A DNA stretch of 6,987 bases from CAZGUG01 sp964529035 (GTDB lineage: Bacteria; Bacillota; Clostridia; Ch29): the NCBI GenBank assembly GCA_964529035.1, contig CAZGUG010000074.1:1-6987 (forward strand), in the 5' to 3' direction. Positions within the stretch are counted from its first letter, which is position 1. Every line of letters starts with the position of its first letter. Below are positions 1 to 6,109 of this stretch, in pieces. A model generated the notes under the pieces. That model made no database searches. It worked only from the letters and a program-made list of their open reading frames with translations, and was not told where the DNA came from. Made by a program: the position numbers and the translations under genes.

Positions 1-452
1 CCAAAGAGTTTCTGTCCGACTGCCTGGTGCTGGTGGTATCGGATTCGGGTGACGGGAAAGTGAATAATATGGATGACCTTACAAATTCGGATGTAACCTT
101 TGCAATAGGCGACCCCCAGGCCCCGGTTGGAATGTATGCCGAGACCGCTCTCAGAAACCTCGGGCTGTGGGACAAGGTTGGCGACACTCTTAAGGCTATG
201 CCGTCAACTGTAAACCAGGTAGCAATAATGGTAAAGGAGGACCAGGTTGATGCCGGGCTTATATATTCCAGTGTGGCAAACGGAAACGACCTGAAGATAG
301 TACAAAGGCTTGACCAGGAAGTTACAGGCGAGATTATATTCGGAGTGGGCGTAATCAAGGGGGGCAATCAAGAACTCGCCAAGGAATTTATGGATTTTGC
401 CTTTGAACATGTGGACGAATTTTGCAGCTATGGATGGGAGCCCTATGAATAA
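1..452 (+). CDS. modA: Molybdate ABC transporter substrate-binding protein ModA (5' truncated)
   Basis: This is the C-terminal 149 residues of a periplasmic-type binding protein that, in a Gram-positive cell, would be a membrane-anchored lipoprotein capturing molybdate or tungstate for the ModB/ModC importer. The frame is open from base 3 to the TAA at 450-452, and the N-terminus with its signal peptide lies outside the window. The fragment follows the ModA pattern: AIGDPQAPVGMYAETAL, then LGLWDK, then a segment around STVNQVAIMV, then DAGLIYSS. The Tyr of LIYSS aligns with the oxyanion-binding Tyr of E. coli ModA (VYGSDA region), and the end matches the family's closing FxxYGF-type segment (FCSYGWEPYE). 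ModA proteins are about 250 residues, so roughly 100 are missing. The gene overlaps modB by 8 bp. The family call is firm; molybdate versus tungstate cannot be decided from this half. Confidence 0.88.
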   Translation, partial: KEFLSDCLVLVVSDSGDGKVNNMDDLTNSDVTFAIGDPQAPVGMYAETALRNLGLWDKVGDTLKAMPSTVNQVAIMVKEDQVDAGLIYSSVANGNDLKIVQRLDQEVTGEIIFGVGVIKGGNQELAKEFMDFAFEHVDEFCSYGWEPYE

Positions 453-1242
453 AGAAACAGTGCAAACAAAGTCCATGCCAAAGAATTTGGTCAGCTGGTT
501 TTTTCTGCCCCTGTTTCTGCTGCTTGTAGTATTTCCACTGCTGGCTTTGGTATGGAATCTCAAACCTGACGGAATTGTCAAAACGCTGAAGGACTGGTTT
601 TTCTGGCAAAGCTTTAAGAATACCATTTTAGCAGCTTTTGCAGCATCCGCCCTGGGGTCGGTTTTGGCCATAGGGTTTGGTTATTATCATCTGTTCCACA
701 GGAATACCTTTACCTACAAGCTGGCAAATCTGATGAACGACCTGCCCGCTGCTATACCGCATACCGTGGCGGGGCTTGCACTGCTTCTGGCCTTCGGGCG
801 CAAGACCTGCGGGTTTATAAGCAATACCGGCCTGGCCTTTACCCTTTTTGCGGTGGTGCTGGCCATGTTCTTCGTGTCCTATCCGCTGTCTGCACGGACC
901 ATAGCCAGCGGCGTAGACGGTACCGACCGGGAAACGGTGGATGTTGCCCGTACCCTGGGGGACAATCCGGTACAGGCTTATTTCAGGATAGTGCTGCCGC
1001 TTATGGGAGAATCTATTTTTGCGGGGTTTGTACTGGCATTTTCCAGGGCTTTAAGTGAATTTGCAGCGGTTGTAATGTTCGGCGGCAACCTGCCGGGTTC
1101 CACCCAGGTTCTGGCGTCCTATGTATTCACAAAGGTTGAGGAAGGGGAGCTGGAGATGGCGGTTACCGCCAGCGTTATATGTATCCTGCTTTCCCTTATA
1201 ATTGTAGCTCTGCTGAGTATCAGGAGGAGAAAACATGCTTAA
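445..1242 (+). CDS. modB: Molybdate ABC transporter permease ModB
   Basis: This is the membrane channel subunit, 265 residues, close to the usual ModB length. Hydrophobic segments lie at about residues 15-37, 60-82, 103-118, 128-150, 190-212 and 238-258, consistent with about six membrane helices. The cytoplasmic EAA loop that docks on the ATPase is at about 163-186 (VARTLGDNPVQAYFRIVLPL, with the conserved Gly172 and the I-x-LP end). The segment SEFAAVVMFGGNLPGSTQ near 204-221 corresponds to the ModB signature GEFGATxMFAGNxPGxTQ; the first Gly is Ser here. The start at 445 is chosen because GGGAG at 436-440 sits 4 nt upstream. The same frame is open further upstream, but that would run deep into modA. 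The start overlaps the modA stop as ATGAATAA, which suggests translational coupling. The C-terminus is basic (RRRKHA), consistent with a cytoplasmic end. Confidence 0.9.
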   Translation: MNKETVQTKSMPKNLVSWFFLPLFLLLVVFPLLALVWNLKPDGIVKTLKDWFFWQSFKNTILAAFAASALGSVLAIGFGYYHLFHRNTFTYKLANLMNDLPAAIPHTVAGLALLLAFGRKTCGFISNTGLAFTLFAVVLAMFFVSYPLSARTIASGVDGTDRETVDVARTLGDNPVQAYFRIVLPLMGESIFAGFVLAFSRALSEFAAVVMFGGNLPGSTQVLASYVFTKVEEGELEMAVTASVICILLSLIIVALLSIRRRKHA

Positions 1243-2070
1243 AGTAAACGAAGTTTATAAAGCGTACGGGACTCAGGAAGTTCTTAAAGATGCGAGCCTT
1301 GAAATCGGATCCGAGATTAAAGTGCTAATAGGCATAAACGGTTGTGGAAAGTCCACGCTTTTAAAGATAATTGCGGGCATAATTAAATCCGATAAGGGAA
1401 GTGTCCTGCTCAGGGAAAAGGATATAACCCATCTGGCTCCGGAAGAAAGGCGGGTAGGCTATGTACCTCAGCATCCGGCGTTATTCGGGCACAAAAAGGT
1501 TATAGACAACATAAGGTATGGAATGCGCAGCGGCCTGGGTTCTGAAGAACTGTTGGGAGAACTTATAAGTATGCTTGGCCTTGAAGATATACTAAACAAA
1601 AGACCCGGGGAGCTGAGCGGCGGTTACAAGAGCAGGGTATCCCTGGCCCGGTCCCTTGCACCCGAGCCCGAAATGATACTTCTTGACGAGCCTTTGAGCG
1701 ATATAGATGCAGCGGTAAAGGAAAAGCTTCTGCCGGAATTCCGACGGGTGACCAAGCTGATGAATGTTCCGGTGTTATACGTGACCCACGACCCGGCGGA
1801 GGCGGAGCAGATTGGGGACACTTTTGCGATTATGCAGGACGGCAAGGTAAATGAAATCAATTCAGCGAGTGAGGCCTTCGAAATAATAAAGNNNNNNNNN
1901 NNNNNNNNNNNNNNNNNNNNNNNNNNNNNNNNNNNNNNNNNNNNNNNNNNNNNNNNNNNNNNNNNNNNNNNNNNNNNNNNNNNNNNNNNNNGGACGGCAA
2001 GGTAAATGAAATCAATTCAGCGAGTGAGGCCTTCGAAATAATAAAGAAGGATAAACTCATATCCGCCTAA
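1235..2070 (+). CDS. modC: Molybdate ABC transporter ATP-binding protein ModC (interrupted by assembly gap)
   Basis: This is the ATPase that drives the importer. AGGAGGAG at 1222-1229 precedes the ATG, and the start overlaps the modB stop as ATGCTTAA. Residues seen: Walker A GINGCGKST (33-41), Q-loop Gln79, signature LSGGYKSRV from 127, Walker B MILLDEP (147-153), D-loop near 154-158, and H-loop His185 in VTHD. The signature has Tyr where most homologues have Gln. The 100-N run breaks the reading frame, and literal translation ends in a spurious stop at 2003-2005. If the identical 55-bp flanks are merged, the frame is restored and ends KKDKLISA at 2068-2070, giving 226 residues. That form lacks the C-terminal TOBE (molybdate-sensing) domain of the 352-residue E. 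coli ModC, so this is a short, ATPase-only version. Specificity is inferred from the adjacent modA and modB, because the ATPase alone is generic. Confidence 0.85.
1837..1891 (+). repeat. 55-bp direct repeat, left copy (contig-end overlap)
   Basis: These 55 bases, running up to the first N, are identical to the 55 bases that start right after the last N (1992-2046). They encode the modC residues from about Asp202 to Lys219. The repeat ends exactly at the gap edge on both sides, which is what two unmerged overlapping contig ends look like and is not typical of a biological duplication. Confidence 0.95.
1892..1991. other. Assembly gap of exactly 100 N
   Basis: This is a run of exactly 100 N, the conventional placeholder for a gap of unknown length. 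Because the two sides share an identical 55-bp end, the true distance is probably minus 55 bp, meaning no sequence is missing. As written, the gap shifts the modC frame. Confidence 0.97.
1992..2046 (+). repeat. 55-bp direct repeat, right copy (contig-end overlap)
   Basis: This is an exact copy of 1837-1891, beginning directly after the gap. Continuing from it in the modC frame gives AAG GAT AAA CTC ATA TCC GCC TAA, a natural end for the ATPase. The overlap length equals a common de Bruijn k-mer size (55), which would explain it. Confidence 0.95.
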
Positions 2071-2077
2071 TAAAAAG

Positions 2078-2114
2078 AAAAAGGGGTACCGGTTGTGTCC
2101 GGTGCCTCTTTTTT
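2078..2114 (+). terminator. Intrinsic terminator of the mod operon
   Basis: A 15-bp stem pairs 2078-2092 with 2099-2113, including two G-T wobbles (2084/2107 and 2087/2104), around a 6-nt TTGTGT loop. A run of six T follows at 2109-2114, partly inside the 3' arm. It begins 8 nt after the modC stop. This separates the transporter from the downstream aminotransferase transcriptionally. Confidence 0.88.
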
Positions 2115-2249
2115 GTGCTTTTTATCGCAAAAGTTTTAAACTGTGCCGGTATTATTAATAAACTGGGGAAGGAATCCGGCTTTCATTTCAGAATTAATGG
2201 ATAAGGGGAACAAGTGAAGTCTGCAGCATACAAAGGGAGGTAGTATCGG

Positions 2250-3371
2250 ATGAAGATAAAACAGTTTTTGGTGGAAGACTGGATGAACACCTATGAGATG
2301 GACGCGGTGTACAACCTGGCCGAAACCTGCGTGGATTCTTTTACCCTCGGGGAGCTGGTATCGCTGTCGGGCGACCCGGAAAAATTCATGAAGGGCCTTC
2401 ACGACAAAAAGCTTACCTACGGTCATATCGAGGGCTCACCCGAATTGAGGGGACTTGTTGCTTCGCTGTATTCGGGTATCGGGGCCGGAAACGTGCTTGT
2501 AACCCAGGGCGGAATAGGGGCGAACTTTCTGGTGCTGTTTTCGCTTATTAAACCGGGGGACAGGGTAGTGTGCGTGCATCCCACCTATCAGCAGCTGTAT
2601 TCGGTGCCCGAAGCTTTCGGAGCACAGGTCACACTGCTTGGTTTAAAACCCGAAAACGGTTTTCTGCCGGATATGGACGAGTTAAGGTGTATTGTGAAAG
2701 ATGGCGTCGATATGATTATACTCAATAATCCCAACAATCCAACAGGGGCGCTGATGGAAGAAGAAATGCTCAGGGAGATTGCGGACATCGCGGACAAAAG
2801 CGGGGCCTATATATTGTGCGATGAGGTTTATCGGGGCCTCCTGCACCATGAGGATATGACAGTGCCTTCCATTGTGGATATCTACGATAGAGGCATAAGC
2901 ACCGGCAGCATGTCCAAGGTGTATTCACTGGCGGGCTTAAGGCTGGGTTGGATAGCCGGCCCGGAAGGAGTTATTAAGGAATGCTTCAGGCACAGGGATT
3001 ACGTTACCATAAGCTGTGGTATGCTGGACGATACACTCTCGGTATTGGCACTTAAAAACTGCGGTAGGATAATGGAAAGAAACCTCGGGATAATAAGAAA
3101 GAACGCAGATGTATTATATGACTGGGTATCAGGGCAGGAAAATATAAGCTATGTAAGGCCAAAGGCGGGTACTACGGCTTTTCTCAAATATGAGTACCCG
3201 ATAGCCTCTGATAAGTTCTGCCTAGGGCTGTTTAAGAAAAACGGCACCATGCTTGTACCCGGAAAGTGTTTTGACATGGATGGCTGGCTCAGGATGGGGT
3301 ACGCCTGCGATACCGGGATGCTTAAAAAAGGACTGGAGAAGCTGACCGAATACACCAAAACCCTTGAATAA
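2250..3371 (+). CDS. PLP-dependent aminotransferase, class I/II (fold type I)
   Basis: A complete 373-residue cytoplasmic enzyme using pyridoxal phosphate to transfer, or possibly lyse, amino groups; the substrate is not identifiable from sequence. GGGAGG at 2235-2240 lies 9 nt before the ATG. Family landmarks are all present: LTYGHIEGSPELR (55-67; Tyr57 is the Tyr70-like residue), NNPNNPTG (159-166; Asn163 contacts the cofactor), CDEVYRG (190-196; Asp191 pairs with the pyridine nitrogen, Tyr194 with O3'), SMSKVYSLAGLRLGW (220-234; Lys223 forms the Schiff base) and WLRMGY (346-351; Arg348 should bind the substrate carboxylate). It is slightly shorter than typical aspartate aminotransferases (about 390-400). 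The mod terminator lies upstream, so it is probably transcribed separately, though I found no convincing sigma-A promoter in 2115-2249. It could be a biosynthetic aminotransferase or a capreomycidine-synthase-like or C-S-lyase-like relative. The family is certain, the reaction is not. Confidence 0.88.
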   Translation: MKIKQFLVEDWMNTYEMDAVYNLAETCVDSFTLGELVSLSGDPEKFMKGLHDKKLTYGHIEGSPELRGLVASLYSGIGAGNVLVTQGGIGANFLVLFSLIKPGDRVVCVHPTYQQLYSVPEAFGAQVTLLGLKPENGFLPDMDELRCIVKDGVDMIILNNPNNPTGALMEEEMLREIADIADKSGAYILCDEVYRGLLHHEDMTVPSIVDIYDRGISTGSMSKVYSLAGLRLGWIAGPEGVIKECFRHRDYVTISCGMLDDTLSVLALKNCGRIMERNLGIIRKNADVLYDWVSGQENISYVRPKAGTTAFLKYEYPIASDKFCLGLFKKNGTMLVPGKCFDMDGWLRMGYACDTGMLKKGLEKLTEYTKTLE

Positions 3372-3402
3372 AAAACCGCCGAATGGCTGTTTAGCCCGGC
3401 GG
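3370..3402 (-). terminator. Intrinsic terminator of the cysteine-rich gene, overlapping the aminotransferase stop
   Basis: Read on the minus strand, CCGCCG plus GGCT pairs with AGCC plus CGGCGG around an AAAC loop. The 10-bp stem has a 3-nt bulge (ATT on the minus strand, 3382-3384), and six T follow directly (complement of 3370-3375). The plus-strand stop codon TAA at 3369-3371 shares two bases with this T-run. There is no U-tract in the plus direction, so it acts for the minus-strand gene. Confidence 0.82.
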
Positions 3403-3411
3403 CATGATGCA

Positions 3412-3867
3412 CTATTCTAGCTCTTCCCACAGCCATTCGGCTACCTGTTTTATAAGAGGGCCGCATATAGTGGTCCTTATATGCTTTTTGTCCCGGATAA
3501 TTTTTTCCGGGTGGTTGGGGTCATACCCGATAATATCGATACAGTTTGCACTGCCATATTTCCGTGTAAATTTTTCAACTATTCTTCCCGCTTTTTCCGA
3601 TGACGCTTCCCGGTCCCCGTCCTTAGTATTCCTGCCGTGTTTCAGCCCCACCGCCATTACGGCTCCCAAAAGGGCGCCGCACATATGGTTTCTTCCATGA
3701 ATGCCACCTCCGAAGGGCGTGGCTATTCTCGGTATTACTTCACAACAGTTCACATTAAGCAGTTCACTGAATGCCAGAACTACCGTTTCACAGCAGTTAT
3801 AGCCGCTTTCAAAATGCATGGTACATTTCTCTGCTGCTTTTCTTTTTTTGTTTTCGTTAGGTTCCAA
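3412..3867 (-). CDS. C_GCAxxG_C_C family cysteine-rich, probably redox-active protein
   Basis: A 151-residue soluble protein with no membrane segment or signal peptide. It has eight cysteines (15, 25, 26, 41, 42, 63, 109, 135). The arrangement GYNCCETVV (22-30), then PFGGGIHGRNHMCGALLGAVMAVGL (51-75), then single cysteines at 109 and 135, matches the C_GCAxxG_C_C family, a group annotated as putative redox-active proteins of unknown biochemical role. The glycine-rich loop beside Cys63 and the spaced cysteines suggest metal or cluster binding or disulfide chemistry, which is inference. The N-terminus is charged (EPNENKKRKAAEK). The start is TTG at 3867-3865, backed by GGGAGG 9 nt upstream; the next in-frame ATG (Met17) has no such site. 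It is convergent with the aminotransferase and divergent from ugd, so it is probably transcribed alone. Family assignment is confident, function unknown. Confidence 0.82.
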   Translation of the reverse strand: MEPNENKKRKAAEKCTMHFESGYNCCETVVLAFSELLNVNCCEVIPRIATPFGGGIHGRNHMCGALLGAVMAVGLKHGRNTKDGDREASSEKAGRIVEKFTRKYGSANCIDIIGYDPNHPEKIIRDKKHIRTTICGPLIKQVAEWLWEELE

Positions 3868-3876
3868 AGCTGTTTA

Positions 3877-3882
3877 CCTCCC
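3877..3882 (-). promoter_or_regulatory. Shine-Dalgarno site deciding the TTG start of the cysteine-rich gene
   Basis: The minus strand reads GGGAGGT and then eight bases before the TTG at 3867. This strong site supports the unusual start and rules out the internal Met17, which lacks one. Confidence 0.8.
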
Positions 3883-4057
3883 GTTTGATGAAAATCATGT
3901 ATTTATGCAGTTTAGTATACATATTTACATAATACCATAAAAAGAGGACAATTAACCAGTTAAATACCGGCTGCATATTATGCTACAGGAAAACTCACAG
4001 GACATACCCATATCATAAAAAATTCAGGGTTTTAAAATATCACGCGGAGGTTGGAAC

Positions 4058-5401
4058 ATGAGATTGTGCGTAATAGGAGCCGGTTATGTGGGACTTACAA
4101 CGGGGGTATGCCTTGCATACCTTGGCAACCATGCAATTTGTATCGACAGCGACACGGAGAAGATAAAGCTTCTGAGAAAGGGAATAATACCCATCCAAGA
4201 GAAGGGCCTTAAGGAGCTGATGAAGGAGGGCATATCGAAGGGAAAACTTGAGTTTTCCGAAGATTTGGGCCGCGGTGTAGGCCGTTCGGATATAATCTTT
4301 ATTGCAGTGGGCACGCCGGCCCTGCCGGACGGGAATGCGGATTTGAGCGCGGTAAAGGAAGTGGCGGCGGGTATTGCCGCAAATTTGGAAAGCTACAGGA
4401 TAATAGTAATAAAGAGCACGGTACCGGCAGGCACACAGAAACTGATGACAAGTATAATAAAGGCCAACCTGAAGCAGCCAACGGATTTTGACGTAGTATC
4501 AAATCCGGAGTTTTTAAGGGAAGGTAATGCCGTGTCGGATACAATGCATCCCGACAGGGTGGTTATAGGCGCGGACAATATGGAAGCCGCAAACAAACTC
4601 TCCGAGCTGTACAGGCCAATGAACAGCAGGATGGTTATTACCGATCCTGAAAGCGCCGAGATGATAAAGTACGCTTCCAATGCTTTTCTGGCAGTCAAGA
4701 TAAGCTTTATAAACGAAATAGCCAACCTCTGTGAAAGGGTGGGTGCGGACGTTAACGAGGTGGCCCTTGGCATGGGCCTCGACAGCAGGATTTCCGCGGA
4801 CTTTCTTAAGGCGGGATTGGGATATGGCGGGTCGTGCTTTCCAAAGGATACCCGTGCCCTGGTTAGGCTTGCCGACGAGTACGGCTGCAGCCTGGGGACG
4901 GTCAAAAGCGCCATTGAGACCAACGAAAGGCAGAAGCTGAGGCCGGTGGAAAAGTTGACGGACTGTATTGGAGATTTGAAAGACAAAACTGTCGGTGTCC
5001 TGGGGCTTGCCTTCAAACCCAATACCGATGATATAAGGCAGGCTCCTTCGCTGGATATAATAGGGGAAATAAAAAGGCTTGGGGGGAAGGTTAAGGCCTA
5101 TGACCCGAAGGCCATACCCAATGCCAAAAAAATACTGGACGGGATAGATTATTGTAAAAGTGCCTACCGGGCTGCCCAAGATGCCGATGCGGTAATACTG
5201 GTTACCGAATGGGACGAGTTCAAAGGTTTGAATTTGTGCAGGATAAAAAGTTTGATGAAAGGCACTGTGTTTGTGGACGGCAGGAACCTCTATGATGTCG
5301 ATACCATGAAGGATTTAGGTTTTGAGTATTACTGCATCGGCAGAAGGGACTGCGGCCGGTCACAAAAAATGAGAGCATGCATAAAAACCATACTCCCATA
5401 A
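4058..5401 (+). CDS. ugd: UDP-glucose 6-dehydrogenase
   Basis: A cytoplasmic enzyme that oxidises UDP-glucose twice with NAD+ to UDP-glucuronate, a precursor for acidic polysaccharides. It has 447 residues. GGAGG at 4046-4050 lies 7 nt before the ATG. The N-terminal Rossmann domain shows GAGYVGL (7-13, the GxGxxG motif) and AVGTP (83-87). SNPEFLREG (148-156) and EMIKYASNAFLAVKISFINE (201-220, catalytic Lys204 and Asn208) follow. The active-site loop is GLGYGGSCFPKDT (253-265) with nucleophile Cys260 and Asp264. The C-terminal UDP-binding domain has GLAFKPNTDDIRQAPS (316-331) and the end YYCIGRR. About 18 residues follow the usual IGR end, rich in Arg, Lys and Cys, and are encoded over the convergent cotE terminator. 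It lies between two minus-strand genes, so it is probably monocistronic; no U-tract terminator of its own is evident. UDP-sugar specificity fits best, but relatives acting on UDP-ManNAc exist. Confidence 0.93.
   Translation: MRLCVIGAGYVGLTTGVCLAYLGNHAICIDSDTEKIKLLRKGIIPIQEKGLKELMKEGISKGKLEFSEDLGRGVGRSDIIFIAVGTPALPDGNADLSAVKEVAAGIAANLESYRIIVIKSTVPAGTQKLMTSIIKANLKQPTDFDVVSNPEFLREGNAVSDTMHPDRVVIGADNMEAANKLSELYRPMNSRMVITDPESAEMIKYASNAFLAVKISFINEIANLCERVGADVNEVALGMGLDSRISADFLKAGLGYGGSCFPKDTRALVRLADEYGCSLGTVKSAIETNERQKLRPVEKLTDCIGDLKDKTVGVLGLAFKPNTDDIRQAPSLDIIGEIKRLGGKVKAYDPKAIPNAKKILDGIDYCKSAYRAAQDADAVILVTEWDEFKGLNLCRIKSLMKGTVFVDGRNLYDVDTMKDLGFEYYCIGRRDCGRSQKMRACIKTILP
5364..5397 (-). terminator. 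Probable cotE terminator inside the 3' end of ugd
   Basis: On the minus strand, GGGAGTATG pairs with CATGCTCTC (9 bp, two G-T wobbles) around a 9-nt loop. One A and then six T follow (complement of 5364-5369). It starts 21 nt beyond the cotE stop. The stem is moderate in strength, so this is likely rather than certain. It lies wholly within the coding sequence for the C-terminal tail of the dehydrogenase. Confidence 0.5.
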
Positions 5402-5418
5402 CAAGGTATTCTATGTTC

Positions 5419-6009
5419 CTAGTCGTCGTCTTCGGTTTCGGCGTCTACGTTAAATACCTCGAGGGTATCCAGAATTGTCTCTTCATCGGTCCTTCTTTCG
5501 GATGCCTCCTGCTGATATGAAACCACATTCAGCATGGCCTCTCCCATGACTTCCACCCCGATGCCAAATTCAACCTGAACGGATAGCGAAGGGGAGCCGG
5601 ATTTATTTACCACTGCAGTGCCGAGGGATACCGGCTTCTGGGAGATCCAGGCCAGTATTTTCTTGTTCCGGTAGCTCTCGCCACCGAGGCATCTTACCGG
5701 TACAATTTCGGAAAATCTAGCGTTTGACTTTGCCACATAGGTATCGCCGCCGGCTTCGTACCAGACATGTACTTCAAATATACCGTTTGCCCTGACATTT
5801 ACCATTTTATCCATAATCTCTTCAAAACTGCATTCTTTGATCTGGACACCCTTCAGCGTACATCCCAAAACTTCGGCGGGTCTCTTGCTGTCCACAGGGC
5901 TTATATATATGGTGGTGTTGCATATTTTAGTCGCGCTGCCGTAAACCGCATTGGTAATTATAGTCCTAACTCTTCCCCGTTCCGGCTGAAAATTATTGTT
6001 CTCATTCAC
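5419..6009 (-). CDS. cotE: CotE-like outer spore coat morphogenetic protein
   Basis: A 196-residue protein resembling B. subtilis CotE (181 residues), which is made in the mother cell and assembles the outer spore coat on the forespore surface. Resemblance from memory of the family: the opening RTIITNAVYGSATK (like REIITKAVVAKGRK), an ISPxxxPxxxLGC segment (36-50), GIFEVHVWY (76-84, like GTYDVNIWY), a region near 115-125 with QKP for QQP, a later VEVMGE (152-157, like AEVVGE), and a strongly acidic C-terminus (ETEDDD). The start is GTG at 6009-6007, preceded by AAGGGGTGA 5 nt upstream. The frame is open a further 34 codons to an ATG at 6111, but that stretch is AT-rich, unlike CotE, and overlaps the likely promoter. 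In B. subtilis cotE lies beside mutS; here it lies between two sugar-nucleotide genes. Recognition is by pattern, not by alignment. Confidence 0.82.
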   Translation of the reverse strand: MNENNNFQPERGRVRTIITNAVYGSATKICNTTIYISPVDSKRPAEVLGCTLKGVQIKECSFEEIMDKMVNVRANGIFEVHVWYEAGGDTYVAKSNARFSEIVPVRCLGGESYRNKKILAWISQKPVSLGTAVVNKSGSPSLSVQVEFGIGVEVMGEAMLNVVSYQQEASERRTDEETILDTLEVFNVDAETEDDD

Positions 6010-6014
6010 AGTTT

Positions 6015-6023
6015 TCACCCCTT
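6015..6023 (-). promoter_or_regulatory. Shine-Dalgarno site deciding the GTG start of cotE
   Basis: The minus strand reads AAGGGGTGA, one base from the ideal AAGGAGGTGA-type anti-SD match, and then five bases before GTG at 6009. It sets the CotE length at 196 rather than 230 residues. Confidence 0.78.
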
Positions 6024-6050
6024 TTGTCAAAATAAAATATATTTCTATAC

Positions 6051-6077
6051 TATAGTATTCTGCTTTGGTATATATGT
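6051..6077 (-). promoter_or_regulatory. Candidate sporulation-sigma promoter for cotE
   Basis: The minus strand shows AC (6077-6076), 16 bases, then AATACTATA (6059-6051). This fits the sigma-K pattern AC-N16/17-CATAnnnTA with one mismatch, at the first C of the -10. The wider reading TCACAT-N14-AATACTAT also loosely resembles sigma-E. Transcription would start about 30-35 nt before the GTG. cotE of B. subtilis is read by both sigma-E and sigma-K. The region is AT-rich, so chance matches are possible. Confidence 0.38.
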
Positions 6078-6109
6078 GATAAAAGGCCGTCAAATTTTCC
6101 TTCGGTTTC

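Noticed and set aside
204..671. Minus-strand open frame of 155 codons across the modA/modB junction
   Set aside because: Both modA and modB are clear on the plus strand here. The reverse frame has no family resemblance.
1992..2005. Apparent end of modC as a short TAR tail and stop right after the gap
   Set aside because: It is a frame artefact caused by the arbitrary 100-N length. The merged overlap gives a natural stop at 2068-2070.
1837..2046. Direct repeat as a mobile-element target duplication or tandem gene duplication
   Set aside because: The copies terminate exactly at an artificial 100-N run and there are no element ends, so an assembly overlap explains everything.
2115..2249. Search for a promoter or riboswitch ahead of the aminotransferase
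   Set aside because: Only isolated TATTAT-like hexamers without a matching -35, and no conserved riboswitch core or hairpin cluster recognised.
3404..3888. Plus-strand open frames opposite the cysteine-rich gene
   Set aside because: The minus-strand protein carries a recognisable family motif and a strong ribosome binding site. The plus frames are its antisense.
3914..3942. Possible sigma-A promoter for the cysteine-rich gene (minus TATACT with TTTTAT 17 bp upstream)
   Set aside because: The -10 is good, but the -35 matches only three of six bases in a very AT-rich stretch, so it cannot be told from chance.
3952..3988. Possible plus-strand promoter for ugd (TTAACC, 18 bp, TATTAT)
   Set aside because: It is a partial match with weak -35 and no supporting feature; too uncertain to annotate.
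4393..5179. Two long minus-strand open frames (209 and 221 codons) antisense to ugd
   Set aside because: They lie wholly within a gene with intact catalytic motifs on the plus strand, show no recognisable domain, and are low-complexity in composition, as expected for shadow frames.
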